Source of the DNA: JAYVJH01 sp043777595
Lineage (GTDB): Bacteria > Bacteroidota > Bacteroidia > Cytophagales > Spirosomataceae
DNA: 44,447 nucleotides
Assembly: GCA_043777595.1 (NCBI GenBank)
Contig: JAYWHT010000055.1
Location: 1-44,447, forward strand
Direction: 5' to 3'
The notes below the pieces were generated by a model. The model was not told the DNA's origin. It saw only the letters and a program-made list of their open reading frames with translations, and ran no database searches. Below, piece by piece: positions 1 to 9,325 of this stretch. The stretch's first letter is position 1; every line of letters begins with the position of its first letter. The translations under genes were made by a program, and so were the position numbers.

Positions 1-150
1 ACCAAAATTTATAAAAACCGTCAAGGGCAGTTGGACGAAAAATTAGATTTGGGAAGTCTGCCCAGCGGCTCGTATATTTTTGGTTTACAAACAACACAGG
101 CTGGCGAGCCTCAAAGGCGATTTAGTAAAAAGGTGCTGGTGGTGAGGTAG
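1..150 (+). CDS. C-terminal end of a secreted protein with a type IX secretion sorting domain (partial)
   Basis: Frame 1 is open from the window edge to a TAG at 148-150 and encodes 49 residues. The peptide has the layout of a type A T9SS C-terminal sorting domain: a beta-rich stretch, the core LPSGSYIFGL, then a basic end (RRFSKKVLVVR). In this family the tail directs export across the outer membrane by the type IX system and is then removed. The catalytic or binding part of the protein lies outside the window, so its function is unknown. It converges on the polysaccharide operon and shares a terminator hairpin with it. Confidence 0.75.
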   Translation, partial: TKIYKNRQGQLDEKLDLGSLPSGSYIFGLQTTQAGEPQRRFSKKVLVVR

Positions 151-158
151 GTTGAAAT

Positions 159-212
159 AAATAAAGTGGTAGTTTTTTAGGTTTTATTTATAAAAAAACT
201 ACCACTTTATTT
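159..212. terminator. Bidirectional terminator hairpin
   Basis: A perfect 20-bp inverted repeat (arms 159-178 and 193-212, 14-nt loop) ends in A/T runs on both sides, so it can work as an intrinsic terminator in both directions. It lies between the convergent secreted-protein gene and the aminotransferase gene, whose stop codon overlaps the right arm. Confidence 0.85.
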
Positions 213-1284
213 ACAAGCGTTCATTGACCAATTTAGCTATCCGAACTACGTCTTCGAGTGGTAGTGCGGCATGAAGTGGCAAGCAGGCGACCCGACTGGC
301 GATGTCTTCCGAAACGGGACAGGACTGCTGGTTTTTTAAAAAATGTAGCGTATTGAGCGACGGATAAAAATAGCGGCGGGGTGTGATGCCATGCTCAATA
401 AGGTAGTCTCGAACCTCAAATAGTTTGGCCTCAGACTCAAACACGATTGCGTAGTAGGCATAGTTATAGTCAAGGCCAGCAACTAATTCTGGCCGAGTCA
501 ATTTACTGAGATTAAGAGTAGCGTCGTACAAATCACATATTGTTTTTCGGGCAGTGATTAGCTCAGGTACTCGGGGCAGGTTGCAAAGCCCCATGGCCGC
601 ATGAAACTCTGAATTTTTGCCATTGATTCCCATAAAATAGTACTCGTCGCCTTTGTGGCCAAAAGCCCGCATAAACTTCATTTTATGTTCCCAATCGTCT
701 CTATTTGTCGCCAGCATACCGCCTTCTACTGTATGAAATAGCTTGGTTGCATGAAAGCTACAGGTAGTAATATCTCCAAAAGAAAGTAACGACCTACCAT
801 TGAGGCTCGAACCAAAGGCGTGTGCGCCGTCATAAATCACAAACAAGTTATGTTTTTTGGCAATTCGCTCAATTTCTACCACATCACAAGCATTACCATA
901 TACGTGTGTGGCTACGATGGCCGTCGTGCGCTCCGTGATGGCGGCTTCAATGAGTGTTGGGTCAATGCAATACGTCTTTGGGTCAATATCAACAAAGATA
1001 GGCTCACAGTTTTCCCAAAGTAAAAAGTTAGTGGTTGCTACATACGAGAAAGGCGTAGTTAGTACTTCGCCTTTAATGTCGAGCATTTTGAGTGCAATTT
1101 GTAGTACAATCGTACCATTGGTACAAAAACTCAAGTGCTTAGACCCGACCAACGCTTTTAGTCCGTCTTCCAACTGCCTTGAAAGTGGCCCATCGTTGGT
1201 CAAATATGCCCGCTCCCAGATACCTTCTAAGTAGCCGATATATTCTTCGAGTGGGGGTAAATATGTTTTTGTAACCTGAATCAT
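211..1284 (-). CDS. DegT/DnrJ/EryC1/StrS-family sugar aminotransferase
   Basis: A 357-residue protein of the PLP-dependent fold-type I family that aminates nucleotide-linked keto-sugars, usually with glutamate as donor. Visible signatures are the PLP-contacting aspartate in YDGAHAFG (about residues 151-158) and the Schiff-base lysine in SFHATKLFHTVEGG (Lys181). The length is normal for the family. The ATG directly abuts the stop of the upstream ABC ATPase gene, so it is the last gene of the polysaccharide export operon. It most likely makes an amino sugar for the exported glycan; the exact sugar cannot be read from sequence. Homologues include the VioA/RffA/WecE-type enzymes, and I cannot choose between them. 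Confidence 0.9.
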   Translation of the reverse strand: MIQVTKTYLPPLEEYIGYLEGIWERAYLTNDGPLSRQLEDGLKALVGSKHLSFCTNGTIVLQIALKMLDIKGEVLTTPFSYVATTNFLLWENCEPIFVDIDPKTYCIDPTLIEAAITERTTAIVATHVYGNACDVVEIERIAKKHNLFVIYDGAHAFGSSLNGRSLLSFGDITTCSFHATKLFHTVEGGMLATNRDDWEHKMKFMRAFGHKGDEYYFMGINGKNSEFHAAMGLCNLPRVPELITARKTICDLYDATLNLSKLTRPELVAGLDYNYAYYAIVFESEAKLFEVRDYLIEHGITPRRYFYPSLNTLHFLKNQQSCPVSEDIASRVACLPLHAALPLEDVVRIAKLVNERL

Positions 1285-2538
1285 TTAAGCTAATATTTCA
1301 TGCTGTGTCATTTCAATATTAAATTGTGGACGTACATACCCTGGCCATTTGCCATGCCACGAACTTGCTCCTTCACGGTGGTCTTCAATGTCAAACGACA
1401 ACGCATCTGACATCTGAAATAATATTGTCGAAGTGTCTTTAACTATCATAACTGAAATAATATACGAGCCATCGTTCAAAAAATTACCTGGAATAGTAAG
1501 CGATGCGGTAATGAGTCCTTTTGAGTATGGCTCAGACTGTGTGCCGACATTGAATATACACTCGCCAGTAAAAGCCAACAAATGCAAGCTAATGTTTAAA
1601 TTGGCAGATTCTGTCATATTCCAAAACTCTACCTCGACCTGCATCGGTGTTCTGATGTCAATATGTTGTAAACTACCTTGGTAGTCTGGCACGAGCTGTA
1701 CTCGCTTCAATCGCACTTCGTCGTTACCGGGGGCGGTATTTGGGCTTGGCCACTGGCGCAGGAGTACATTTTTGGCTATGTGGCTTAGATAGTGAGCCAC
1801 TACCTGATTGGTTTCGCCCTGCAAAAGCATTTGTCCTTTTTCAAAGAAAAAAGCCCTATTGCAAAGCGACTGTATGGCTGTTAGATTATGGCTCACAAAC
1901 AATATCGTTCGGCCGCTTTCAGACACATCTCTCATTCGGCCCAAGCATTTTTTTTGAAAATCGGCATCACCTACGGCAAGCACTTCGTCCACGATTAGTA
2001 TTTCGGGGCTAAGGTGTGCAGCAATAGCAAACCCCAAACGCACATACATACCCGATGAATATCTTTTGACGGGAGTATCCAAGAATTTTTCGACTCCTGC
2101 AAAGTCCACAATCTCATCAAATGCATCTCTGATTTCATTGCGCTTCATGCCCAGTATAGCCCCATTCAGAAATATATTTTCACGGCCAGTTAGTTCGGGG
2201 TGAAAACCCGTACCTACCTCCAACAAGCTGGCAATACGCCCGTTGATGCAGATACGTCCACTTGTAGGTTCGGTAATACGGCTCAATATTTTGAGTAGTG
2301 TAGATTTGCCTGCGCCATTGTGGCCCACAATACCCACACGGTCGCCTTTATTGATTTCAAACGAAACATCTTTCAATGCCCAAAAGTCTTCACGTTCTTT
2401 ATTTTCAGACTTTGAAGACCCAAAGAAGTCCCCAACACTTTCAATGATAGATTCCCTGAATGTAAGCACTTTTTTTAACCCTTTTTGGTGGTCAATAATG
2501 TACTTTTTACTAATATTGTCGGCAACGATTGCTTGCAT
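1285..2538 (-). CDS. wzt: Polysaccharide ABC transporter ATP-binding protein with C-terminal Wzt-type domain
   Basis: A 417-residue ATPase that powers export of an undecaprenyl-linked polysaccharide with the Wzm-like permease encoded upstream. Walker A is GHNGAGKS at about residues 72-79, the ABC signature is YSSGMYVRLG at about 160-169, and Walker B is ILIVDE at about 180-185. The extra C-terminal ~150 residues are beta-rich and match the position of the Wzt C-terminal carbohydrate-binding domain, which in O-antigen systems recognises the modified non-reducing end of the chain. KpsT-type capsule ATPases lack this extension. The symbol is by family. An unusual 98-bp gap, with a possible promoter, separates it from the permease gene. 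Confidence 0.9.
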   Translation of the reverse strand: MQAIVADNISKKYIIDHQKGLKKVLTFRESIIESVGDFFGSSKSENKEREDFWALKDVSFEINKGDRVGIVGHNGAGKSTLLKILSRITEPTSGRICINGRIASLLEVGTGFHPELTGRENIFLNGAILGMKRNEIRDAFDEIVDFAGVEKFLDTPVKRYSSGMYVRLGFAIAAHLSPEILIVDEVLAVGDADFQKKCLGRMRDVSESGRTILFVSHNLTAIQSLCNRAFFFEKGQMLLQGETNQVVAHYLSHIAKNVLLRQWPSPNTAPGNDEVRLKRVQLVPDYQGSLQHIDIRTPMQVEVEFWNMTESANLNISLHLLAFTGECIFNVGTQSEPYSKGLITASLTIPGNFLNDGSYIISVMIVKDTSTILFQMSDALSFDIEDHREGASSWHGKWPGYVRPQFNIEMTQHEILA

Positions 2539-2627
2539 TTAAACAACTTCTATTGTTAGCTTATTTTTAAAAAATCCAGTTGTAGCTTGTGGTGATATAA
2601 TCAACAAACAACTGGGTTGAACAAGTG

Positions 2628-2635
2628 CAAAAGTA
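2628..2635 (-). promoter_or_regulatory. Possible -7 element upstream of wzt
   Basis: On the minus strand this reads TACTTTTG, an exact match to the Bacteroidota -7 consensus TAnnTTTG, about 90 nt before the wzt start. TTG trinucleotides occur only about 12-15 nt further upstream, closer than the usual ~19. It could give wzt and the aminotransferase gene a second promoter inside the operon. Short motifs of this kind arise by chance in AT-rich DNA. Confidence 0.3.
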
Positions 2636-2636
2636 A

Positions 2637-3479
2637 TCAAATGAAATCAACAAATGAATTTTCTTTTTGGCGGAAGTAATAAATAGACACGCAGAGCATG
2701 ACAATGGTAACGACCAAAGTACTGTAAAGGCTACTAAATTTAAAGAATGCAGTATCTCCTTGCAAGCACCAGCGAAAGCCATCAATGATACCCACCAATG
2801 GGTTGAAGTAATAAAATTTGTACCACCAGGCACCCTGATTGGCTTCGACTAAGCGACTTGAATAAGCCACGGGGCAGGCATAAAAACCTATTTGAACCAA
2901 AAAAGGAATAAGCTGGCCAATGTCTCTAAATTTAATATTGACAACGGCAAAAATTAACCCAAAACCCAACGCAGACAGAAACGCAAGCATTACAAAAAAT
3001 GGTAAAAATAAAATTTGGTAGCTCGGATAAAACCCATACCAAACGCAGACACTAAAATACAGTGCTATTGCAACACAGAAATCTACAAGGCCAACCAAAA
3101 CTGAACTCATGGGCATAATTAGCCGTGGAAAATAGACCTTTGTTACCAGATTAGAATTGAGCAAAATACTCTGGCTCACTTGTGCGAGGGCATTTGAAAA
3201 AAAACTCCAGACCGTAATACCAGCTAAAACCATCAATGGATAAGGCACACCAGGGTCTCCTTTCAGTTTGGCTACTTGGCTAAACACAAACACCATGACG
3301 AGGGTCGTTAGGGCTGGTCTGATTATGGCCCAGCCTATACCAATAGCACTTTGTTTGTAACGAGACGATAGGTCTCGGCGAGCTAATATCCAGAGCAAGT
3401 TACGATTTTTCCATAATTCGCCCCAATAATTTTTTGCGCTATGCCCCGCTTCGATTATTACCTCCTTAGTTTGTGGCAT
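2637..3479 (-). CDS. wzm: Polysaccharide ABC transporter permease
   Basis: A 280-residue ABC-2 type membrane protein of the Wzm/KpsM/TagG family. After a short cytoplasmic N-terminus it has about six hydrophobic segments; the family-typical stretch LARRDLSSRYKQSAIGIGWA precedes the first one. Partnered with the Wzt-like ATPase it would flip a lipid-linked polysaccharide across the inner membrane. It starts 1 bp after the stop of the Wzz-like gene, indicating co-transcription and probably coupled translation. Length is normal for the family. Confidence 0.9.
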   Translation of the reverse strand: MPQTKEVIIEAGHSAKNYWGELWKNRNLLWILARRDLSSRYKQSAIGIGWAIIRPALTTLVMVFVFSQVAKLKGDPGVPYPLMVLAGITVWSFFSNALAQVSQSILLNSNLVTKVYFPRLIMPMSSVLVGLVDFCVAIALYFSVCVWYGFYPSYQILFLPFFVMLAFLSALGFGLIFAVVNIKFRDIGQLIPFLVQIGFYACPVAYSSRLVEANQGAWWYKFYYFNPLVGIIDGFRWCLQGDTAFFKFSSLYSTLVVTIVMLCVSIYYFRQKENSFVDFI

Positions 3480-3480
3480 T

Positions 3481-4563
3481 TTATACTATTGGGCTAATTT
3501 TTTTTTCTTCTTTTAATGCACTCTTATAGGTCTCTCTCACAATTATTACGAGAACAGATAAAAACAATCCTATTATGGAGCCAAAGATGGTGTTGGCAAT
3601 AGAAAAAACCCGTCTATCAAGTGGAAAATACACAGGCTCAACAACAGTAAACAACGGCGATTCTTTGACGATAGACATTTTGAGGCTTTCCAAAGTACGT
3701 GAGGCTTCGAGATAAAGTGACGTTACAAAAGTAGAGTTGCGAGTAAGTCTGGTCTGATCTACCCGTCCTTGAACCACAACGGCATCAATATTTACATCTG
3801 TTACTCTTGCCAATTTGCTTTCGGTGTTATTTAGTACCGCCCCAAGCGAGTCCACTCGTCGCTGCATAATACGCATCATTTCCCTTGATTTTTTGGTCTG
3901 AAACTTCTGATAGGTATCTTCGAGTGTTTCAAGTAGTAACTCCACCCATACTTTCGCCAACTGCTCATTTTCCAAAATCCCGCTCAATGTTATATACGAC
4001 AACTTTTTATCGTCTTGTCGCATTTCTGTTTCATCTCTAATTTTTAAAAATACTCTACCCAAACAGTCTAATTCTGGGCCAGACATATTTTTTCTATCAA
4101 TATTGTTTTTGGTATATTTTATATTTAGCAAATGTACCTCCCATGGTGCTTCAAATTCATCTTGCTTTATATGGGTTGAATCAAGATAAAAGTTAATAAA
4201 ATAGTCAGTCCTGTTTCCGATAGTTACTGGTGTGGATATAGCCCGCTCTATGATGGGTCTTGTTTTGGCTAAAAAAAAGAAATTTTCTCCAGAAAACATA
4301 CCTGCATCGGCTTGGCCTCCGAGCCCCAGCATACCTAAGCCAGCCAACGCACCCATGTCGGTGCCACCACTGGCCATATTAAAAATAGTAGTGGCTACAT
4401 ACATATCACGGTTCTTTTTTTTGCTGTCGGCCCAGTAACCTATTCCAGTGCAAATCAAGACAATGATTAGTACGAGTTTCCAGTTTTTGAGTATTAAATT
4501 TTTGGCTTCTATCGCTTTCAGAATAATGAGCGATGGTGTGAGCTTAATTTCTTTTTGTTCCAT
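3481..4563 (-). CDS. Wzz/KpsE-like polysaccharide co-polymerase/export protein
   Basis: A 360-residue inner-membrane protein with the Wzz architecture: one membrane segment near residues 29-46 (KLVLIIVLICTGIGYWA), a long periplasmic part with a coiled-coil-like helical region around residues 215-300, and a second membrane segment near 325-345. It has no cytoplasmic tyrosine-kinase domain, so it resembles KpsE/Wzz rather than Wzc. Members of this group control chain length or bridge the inner-membrane transporter to the outer-membrane channel. Its position between the SLBB channel gene and the ABC permease gene fits the bridging role. Confidence 0.8.
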   Translation of the reverse strand: MEQKEIKLTPSLIILKAIEAKNLILKNWKLVLIIVLICTGIGYWADSKKKNRDMYVATTIFNMASGGTDMGALAGLGMLGLGGQADAGMFSGENFFFLAKTRPIIERAISTPVTIGNRTDYFINFYLDSTHIKQDEFEAPWEVHLLNIKYTKNNIDRKNMSGPELDCLGRVFLKIRDETEMRQDDKKLSYITLSGILENEQLAKVWVELLLETLEDTYQKFQTKKSREMMRIMQRRVDSLGAVLNNTESKLARVTDVNIDAVVVQGRVDQTRLTRNSTFVTSLYLEASRTLESLKMSIVKESPLFTVVEPVYFPLDRRVFSIANTIFGSIIGLFLSVLVIIVRETYKSALKEEKKISPIV

Positions 4564-4612
4564 TCTAAATTCTATTTTTGAGTACGTTTCTTATACTTAC
4601 GCATTTAATGTT

Positions 4613-7063
4613 TTAGTTAATATTTTTGAGAGCCAATATGGCAAGCAAGAACGCAGAAACTCCCTGTGTAATGCCAGTCAATATCTGAATATTTCTTTGG
4701 GCAGAGAGCAAATCAGAGCCTGTGCGTACAGGTACTACAATTTCTGAGCCTGGTTCAATTTTTGGATAAACATTAAAAAACAAGAACTTGCGAGTGCGGT
4801 CTATTGAGCCATTTGGATAGATTACATACGACTTACGTTTGAGCGATGTAGCTGTAAAGCCCCCTGCCTGAGCGACATAGTCCATAAAATTGCTATTTCT
4901 AAACTTGACAGTTGTAGGCAACAGTAACTCACCCTGAAGCCTGACGGTTTCTAAGCGTTTTGGAATTCTGATTACATCGCCGTCTTGTAAAATAATATCT
5001 TCGTCTCCACCTGGTTTGTCCATCAATTTGGCAAAGTTTATGCCTATTGCCTCGGCTTTGTTGTTGGTGATAGTTTCTACCTGAAATGCCCCCTTTTTGG
5101 CATCGTCGGCAAGCTCGTTTATTGCTCGCTGGCGTTGTTCTATTTCATCTACACTCAATTTTACTTTTCGTATCAGCGTTGCTCCTTTGAGGTAGGCTTG
5201 GGCAGTTAGGCCACCCGCCCGCAACACAAAATCTGAGATGCGCTCGTCTTTGGTTTTGATACCATACACTCCAGGACTTACGATTTCGCCTTCAATGGTT
5301 GCAAATACCTGTGCTTGATAGTTAGTGGATTTTCTAACTATTACTTGGTCGAAAGGTTCTAAGAAAAATCTACTGTCATTTGCATCAAGAGTGAGGTCTC
5401 GGTTTACGTTAAAGAGTTTTACCTCAGCAATTTGGGCATCCATCGACTGTACGTTTACGTCACGTTTGCGTCTTACTACCTCTACTTGCGTAGCTAAGGC
5501 CGACTCCATAAAACCACCTGCTTGAACAATCGCATCTTCGAGTGTAAGATTGGCAGTAAAAGGTATCGTAAACTCTGGCCCTTTGTTTATTTCGCCTTGG
5601 ATAATTATTGTAGCACCTTCACGAAGTTCAAATTTAGAAGAAATATACACTTGGTCTTCTCGTAGCAGTTCCAAATCATCTACTTTTTTGTTAATAACGT
5701 CTGCCAAATTTATCGAAATATTATCGACAGACAAGTCTTCTCTTGTACGAACAACATTGACACGACCCAAGAAAGCATCGCCTTTTAGCCCGTCGGCATT
5801 TTTGATGAGTTGCAGTAATGTTTTGTTTTGGTCCAGCGAAAAAGCCCCTGGCCTGTAAACTGCGCCATTGATATTAACCATATTCTCGTAGCGATTCAGT
5901 ACCGATTCGGCGGCCATCATGTCTCCATTTTTGGGTATATATTTATCAAAATCGCTTTCTAATACATCGGTTATTTTTTTCTCTTTTGGTGTGTTGCCGT
6001 ATATTTTTAGCCTGTCCGTGTAGGCATTGTCTGTAAAGCCGCCTGCAAATTCAATCGCTTTTTTTAGTTTTTCGTTAGGCAGCAGTTCATAAAATGCTGG
6101 TCGCTTAAAATTGCCTTGCAAATCTATACGCTTCTGATACGGACTTACTTGTATCACGTCATTATCTTGCAGTCTGATGTCGCTGGGAAGTGAGCCTTTT
6201 AGAATTAACTCATACAAATCAAGGCGAGCTACCACGCTGTTTCGTCTAATTACCTTTATATCTCTGAATGTGCCGATTTCGTTTGGCCCGCCTGCATTGT
6301 ATAGCGCATTGAGTGCAGTTGCCAACGACGAAACTGTGTAGGTACCTGGGGTGGCTACTTCACCTAATATTTGTACTCTTATGGTACGACTACGACCAAG
6401 TGTAATTTGCAAAAAAGTACTGGCATTGCTGCCAGGCATACCCAGATTTAGGAAGTGAGGTTGGAGACGTTGTATCAATTCTTTTTGGGCTTGCTCAATA
6501 GTACGACCAGCAAGCTGAACGGCACCTGCCACGCTTTTTTCTAAAAACACAAAACCATCTGAGTTTACAGTGAGCGTATATCTTATCTGCGAGTACCCAT
6601 AAATATATACCATCAGCTCGTCGCCAGGCCCAATAGTATAGTCTCTTGGAGTGGCTAAGTTTGCATTTGGTTCAAATGTAAGTGCTGGATTATTGAAAAT
6701 ATCTGTTCCAAATATTTTTTTTCTCAACAAAGCCAAGTTTCTTGCTTTTTGAGCATCTTCGGTTGCTTGCACATTTTTAATACTGTCGGCACTTGCCACT
6801 ACACCTGTCTTGATAGGCATTTTGACTACATTTGTAGTGCCGTTTTCTACTCGCTGCTGCGATGTTGGTAGTACAGCGCCCTTATTGGCATTTGTCGCAG
6901 TTGGAGTGGCTGAGGCATTGGCTGGTGCAGGCGATGGGCTTGGTGCTTGACCCTGCGAGCCGCCACCCGTTGTTTGTGCAATGGTGGAGGCGGCTATTAA
7001 AAAACAAAAGACGGTATTGATAATAAGTCTATTCAGCATAGATTTTTTTGTGGCTTTGTTCAT
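4613..7063 (-). CDS. Outer-membrane polysaccharide export protein with multiple SLBB domains (Wza/KpsD-like)
   Basis: An 816-residue secreted protein. An N-terminal signal peptide (hydrophobic core about residues 13-28, ending ASTIAQ) is followed by a Pro/Ala/Ser-rich linker. A Poly_export domain (about 135-205) starts at YTIGPGDELMVYIYG, and several SLBB repeats follow, each with the GxVxxPGxY-type turn, for example LGEVATPGTYTV near residue 235 and IEGEIVSPGVYGIK near 590. It ends with a hydrophobic segment. No lipobox cysteine is visible, unlike Wza. It would form the periplasmic/outer-membrane conduit for the glycan and is the first gene of the leftward export operon. Confidence 0.88.
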   Translation of the reverse strand: MNKATKKSMLNRLIINTVFCFLIAASTIAQTTGGGSQGQAPSPSPAPANASATPTATNANKGAVLPTSQQRVENGTTNVVKMPIKTGVVASADSIKNVQATEDAQKARNLALLRKKIFGTDIFNNPALTFEPNANLATPRDYTIGPGDELMVYIYGYSQIRYTLTVNSDGFVFLEKSVAGAVQLAGRTIEQAQKELIQRLQPHFLNLGMPGSNASTFLQITLGRSRTIRVQILGEVATPGTYTVSSLATALNALYNAGGPNEIGTFRDIKVIRRNSVVARLDLYELILKGSLPSDIRLQDNDVIQVSPYQKRIDLQGNFKRPAFYELLPNEKLKKAIEFAGGFTDNAYTDRLKIYGNTPKEKKITDVLESDFDKYIPKNGDMMAAESVLNRYENMVNINGAVYRPGAFSLDQNKTLLQLIKNADGLKGDAFLGRVNVVRTREDLSVDNISINLADVINKKVDDLELLREDQVYISSKFELREGATIIIQGEINKGPEFTIPFTANLTLEDAIVQAGGFMESALATQVEVVRRKRDVNVQSMDAQIAEVKLFNVNRDLTLDANDSRFFLEPFDQVIVRKSTNYQAQVFATIEGEIVSPGVYGIKTKDERISDFVLRAGGLTAQAYLKGATLIRKVKLSVDEIEQRQRAINELADDAKKGAFQVETITNNKAEAIGINFAKLMDKPGGDEDIILQDGDVIRIPKRLETVRLQGELLLPTTVKFRNSNFMDYVAQAGGFTATSLKRKSYVIYPNGSIDRTRKFLFFNVYPKIEPGSEIVVPVRTGSDLLSAQRNIQILTGITQGVSAFLLAILALKNIN

Positions 7064-7361
7064 AATTACTACAAAATTAAAAATTTACAAGTTAGATATT
7101 TTGAATACTATGACTTGAAAATGACCGCAAAAATAACGTATTTATTGGATTTTTTTCTATTTTTACCAACTCAACGTGTTAAAAAATTGCTTTTACAGTT
7201 GTTTGTGCGTTATTTCAAGTTTTAAAGAAAAATATAAAAAGCACTTTGTTTTGCAAAGTAAATTTATTTACCTAATTATTCCAACTAATTCCAACAAAAA
7301 AATCAAACTCAGTGATAGTTACTACTATTAGTTTGGTCAATTTAAAAAATATTTAATAAAA
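7064..7361. other. AT-rich divergent intergenic region
   Basis: About 300 bp lie between the divergently read export operon and parE, so promoters for both should be here. A minus-strand TATTTTTG at 7128-7135, about 65 nt before the export-protein start, matches the Bacteroidota -7 consensus but has no TTG at the right distance. A small inverted repeat (ACTTTG/CAAAGT, around 7242-7258) is present. No gene is seen. Confidence 0.5.
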
Positions 7362-9248
7362 ATGGCAGAAGTAAAATACGACGAAGACAGTATTAAATCT
7401 CTTGACTGGAAAGAACACATCAGGCTCAGACCTGGTATGTATATTGGTAAATTGGGCGACGGCTCGGCAGCCGACGATGGCATTTATGTATTGGCCAAAG
7501 AAATAATGGACAACTCTATTGACGAGCATACCATGGGAAACGGCAAGGCGATTGACATAAAAATAAGCGACCATCGAGTCGAAATCAGAGACTATGGCCG
7601 TGGTATTCCGCTCGGTAAATTGGTCGATTGTGTCTCAAAAATCAATACTGGTGGTAAATATGACTCGGGTGCGTTTCAAAAATCGGTGGGTCTAAATGGC
7701 GTTGGTACAAAAGCCACCAATGCCCTTTCTACTTTTTTTAGAGCGCAGACATTCAGAGAAGGCCGAACCAAATGGGCAGAATTTGAGCGTGGTGAAGTCG
7801 TCAAAGAGTCGAAAGAAGAAGAAACAAACCAAAAAAATGGTACACTCATGGTTTTTGAGCCCGACAATACCATCTTCAAAAACTACCATTATATTCCGCA
7901 GTTTCTCGAAAACATGGTCTGGAACTATTGCTACCTCAATGCCGGGCTACTGATTAACTTTAATGGTCAAAAATATATTTCTCAAAATGGACTATTAGAT
8001 TTACTACGTGGCAAAGCCAAAGAAGAAGACTGTCGCTATCCGATTATTCACCTCAAAGGTGCAGACATAGAAGTAGCACTCACACACAGCAATCAGTACG
8101 GCGAGGAGTATTATTCGTTTGTAAACGGACAATATACAACACAAGGTGGCACACACCTCATGGCGTTTAGGCAAGCCGTGGTAGATACCGTCCGAGATCA
8201 TTTTGGCAAAGATTATGCTGTCGAAGACGTGCGGGCTTCGATTGTAGCCGCAGTAAGTGTGCGAATCCAAGAGCCTGTTTTTGAGTCTCAAACCAAAACT
8301 AAATTGGGGTCGTCTAACATTGCCCCCGATTCGAGTAGCCCCACGATTCGGTCGTTTATCAATGATTTTATTAAGTCAAAATTAGACAATTACCTTCACA
8401 TGAACCCAGCCGTGAGGGAAGCACTCAAAAAGCGCATAGAGCAGTCGGAAAGAGAGCGTAAAGAACTATCGGGCATTAGAAAATTGGCCAACGAGCGTGC
8501 CAAAAAAGCCAACTTGCACAACAAAAAACTCAGAGACTGCCGCAACCACCTGCCCGATGTCAAGGCCGAAGACCGCTACGAAACTACGCTTTTTATTACC
8601 GAAGGCGACTCGGCAAGTGGTTCTATTACTAAGTCAAGAAACGTACAAACCGAAGCTGTGTTTAGTCTGCGAGGTAAGCCCTTAAACTGCTTTGGAATGA
8701 CAAAAAAAGTAGTTTATGAAAACGAAGAATTTAACCTACTACAACACGCCTTAGACATTGAAGAAGGCTTAGAGTCGTTGCGCTACAACCGCATCGTAAT
8801 AGCAACTGACGCTGACGTGGACGGTATGCACATTAGGCTGTTGATGCTTACGTTTTTCTTACAGTTTTTTCCAGACTTGGTTCGCAATGGCCACGTTTAT
8901 ATACTGCAAACACCGTTGTTCAGAGTCAGAAATCCACGCAATCACAAAGAAACAATATACTGTTACAGCGACCTCGAACGCCAAAAAGCTATCAAAAAAC
9001 TGGGTGGGCCGAAAAAGGTAGAGATTACCCGTTTCAAGGGTTTAGGCGAAATATCACCAGACGAGTTTGGGAAGTTTATCGGTGAAAACATCAGACTCGA
9101 ACCTGTGATATTGGATAAAGAAACGACTATTGCCAAAATTTTGACTTACTACATGGGCAAAAACACACCCGAACGGCAACGTTTTATTATTGACAATCTC
9201 AAAATAGAAAAAGATATTGTAGAAGACGAAGAAATGATTGCAGCATAG
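7362..9248 (+). CDS. parE: DNA topoisomerase IV subunit B (type IIA topoisomerase ATPase subunit)
   Basis: A 628-residue GyrB/ParE-type protein. The GHKL ATPase domain has IMDNSIDEH (N-box) and DYGRGIP, and the glycine-rich VGLNGVGTKATNALS near residues 107-121. A transducer domain follows, then the TOPRIM metal site with LFITEGDSASGS and DADVDGMHIRLL. The C-terminus carries ITRFKGLGEISPDEF. With the ParC subunit, encoded elsewhere, it decatenates chromosomes using ATP. GyrB rather than ParE cannot be wholly excluded from one paralogue, but the short form and N-terminus fit the Bacteroidota ParE type. The ATG at 7362 is the only suitable start. Confidence 0.85.
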   Translation: MAEVKYDEDSIKSLDWKEHIRLRPGMYIGKLGDGSAADDGIYVLAKEIMDNSIDEHTMGNGKAIDIKISDHRVEIRDYGRGIPLGKLVDCVSKINTGGKYDSGAFQKSVGLNGVGTKATNALSTFFRAQTFREGRTKWAEFERGEVVKESKEEETNQKNGTLMVFEPDNTIFKNYHYIPQFLENMVWNYCYLNAGLLINFNGQKYISQNGLLDLLRGKAKEEDCRYPIIHLKGADIEVALTHSNQYGEEYYSFVNGQYTTQGGTHLMAFRQAVVDTVRDHFGKDYAVEDVRASIVAAVSVRIQEPVFESQTKTKLGSSNIAPDSSSPTIRSFINDFIKSKLDNYLHMNPAVREALKKRIEQSERERKELSGIRKLANERAKKANLHNKKLRDCRNHLPDVKAEDRYETTLFITEGDSASGSITKSRNVQTEAVFSLRGKPLNCFGMTKKVVYENEEFNLLQHALDIEEGLESLRYNRIVIATDADVDGMHIRLLMLTFFLQFFPDLVRNGHVYILQTPLFRVRNPRNHKETIYCYSDLERQKAIKKLGGPKKVEITRFKGLGEISPDEFGKFIGENIRLEPVILDKETTIAKILTYYMGKNTPERQRFIIDNLKIEKDIVEDEEMIAA

Positions 9249-9325
9249 TGGCTGTGTAGATGTTAGATGTGCAATGTCGGGATATATGTCATTGACAACC
9301 AATGTCATACACAATATCTATATGC

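Noticed and set aside
2567..2833. 88-codon minus-strand frame overlapping the end of the Wzm gene
   Set aside because: It lies in another frame of the well-supported permease gene and shows no motif.
9249..9325. Hairpin terminator between parE and the HAD gene
   Set aside because: The repeats there (AGATGT direct units, CATTG/CCAATG) are too imperfect for a confident stem.
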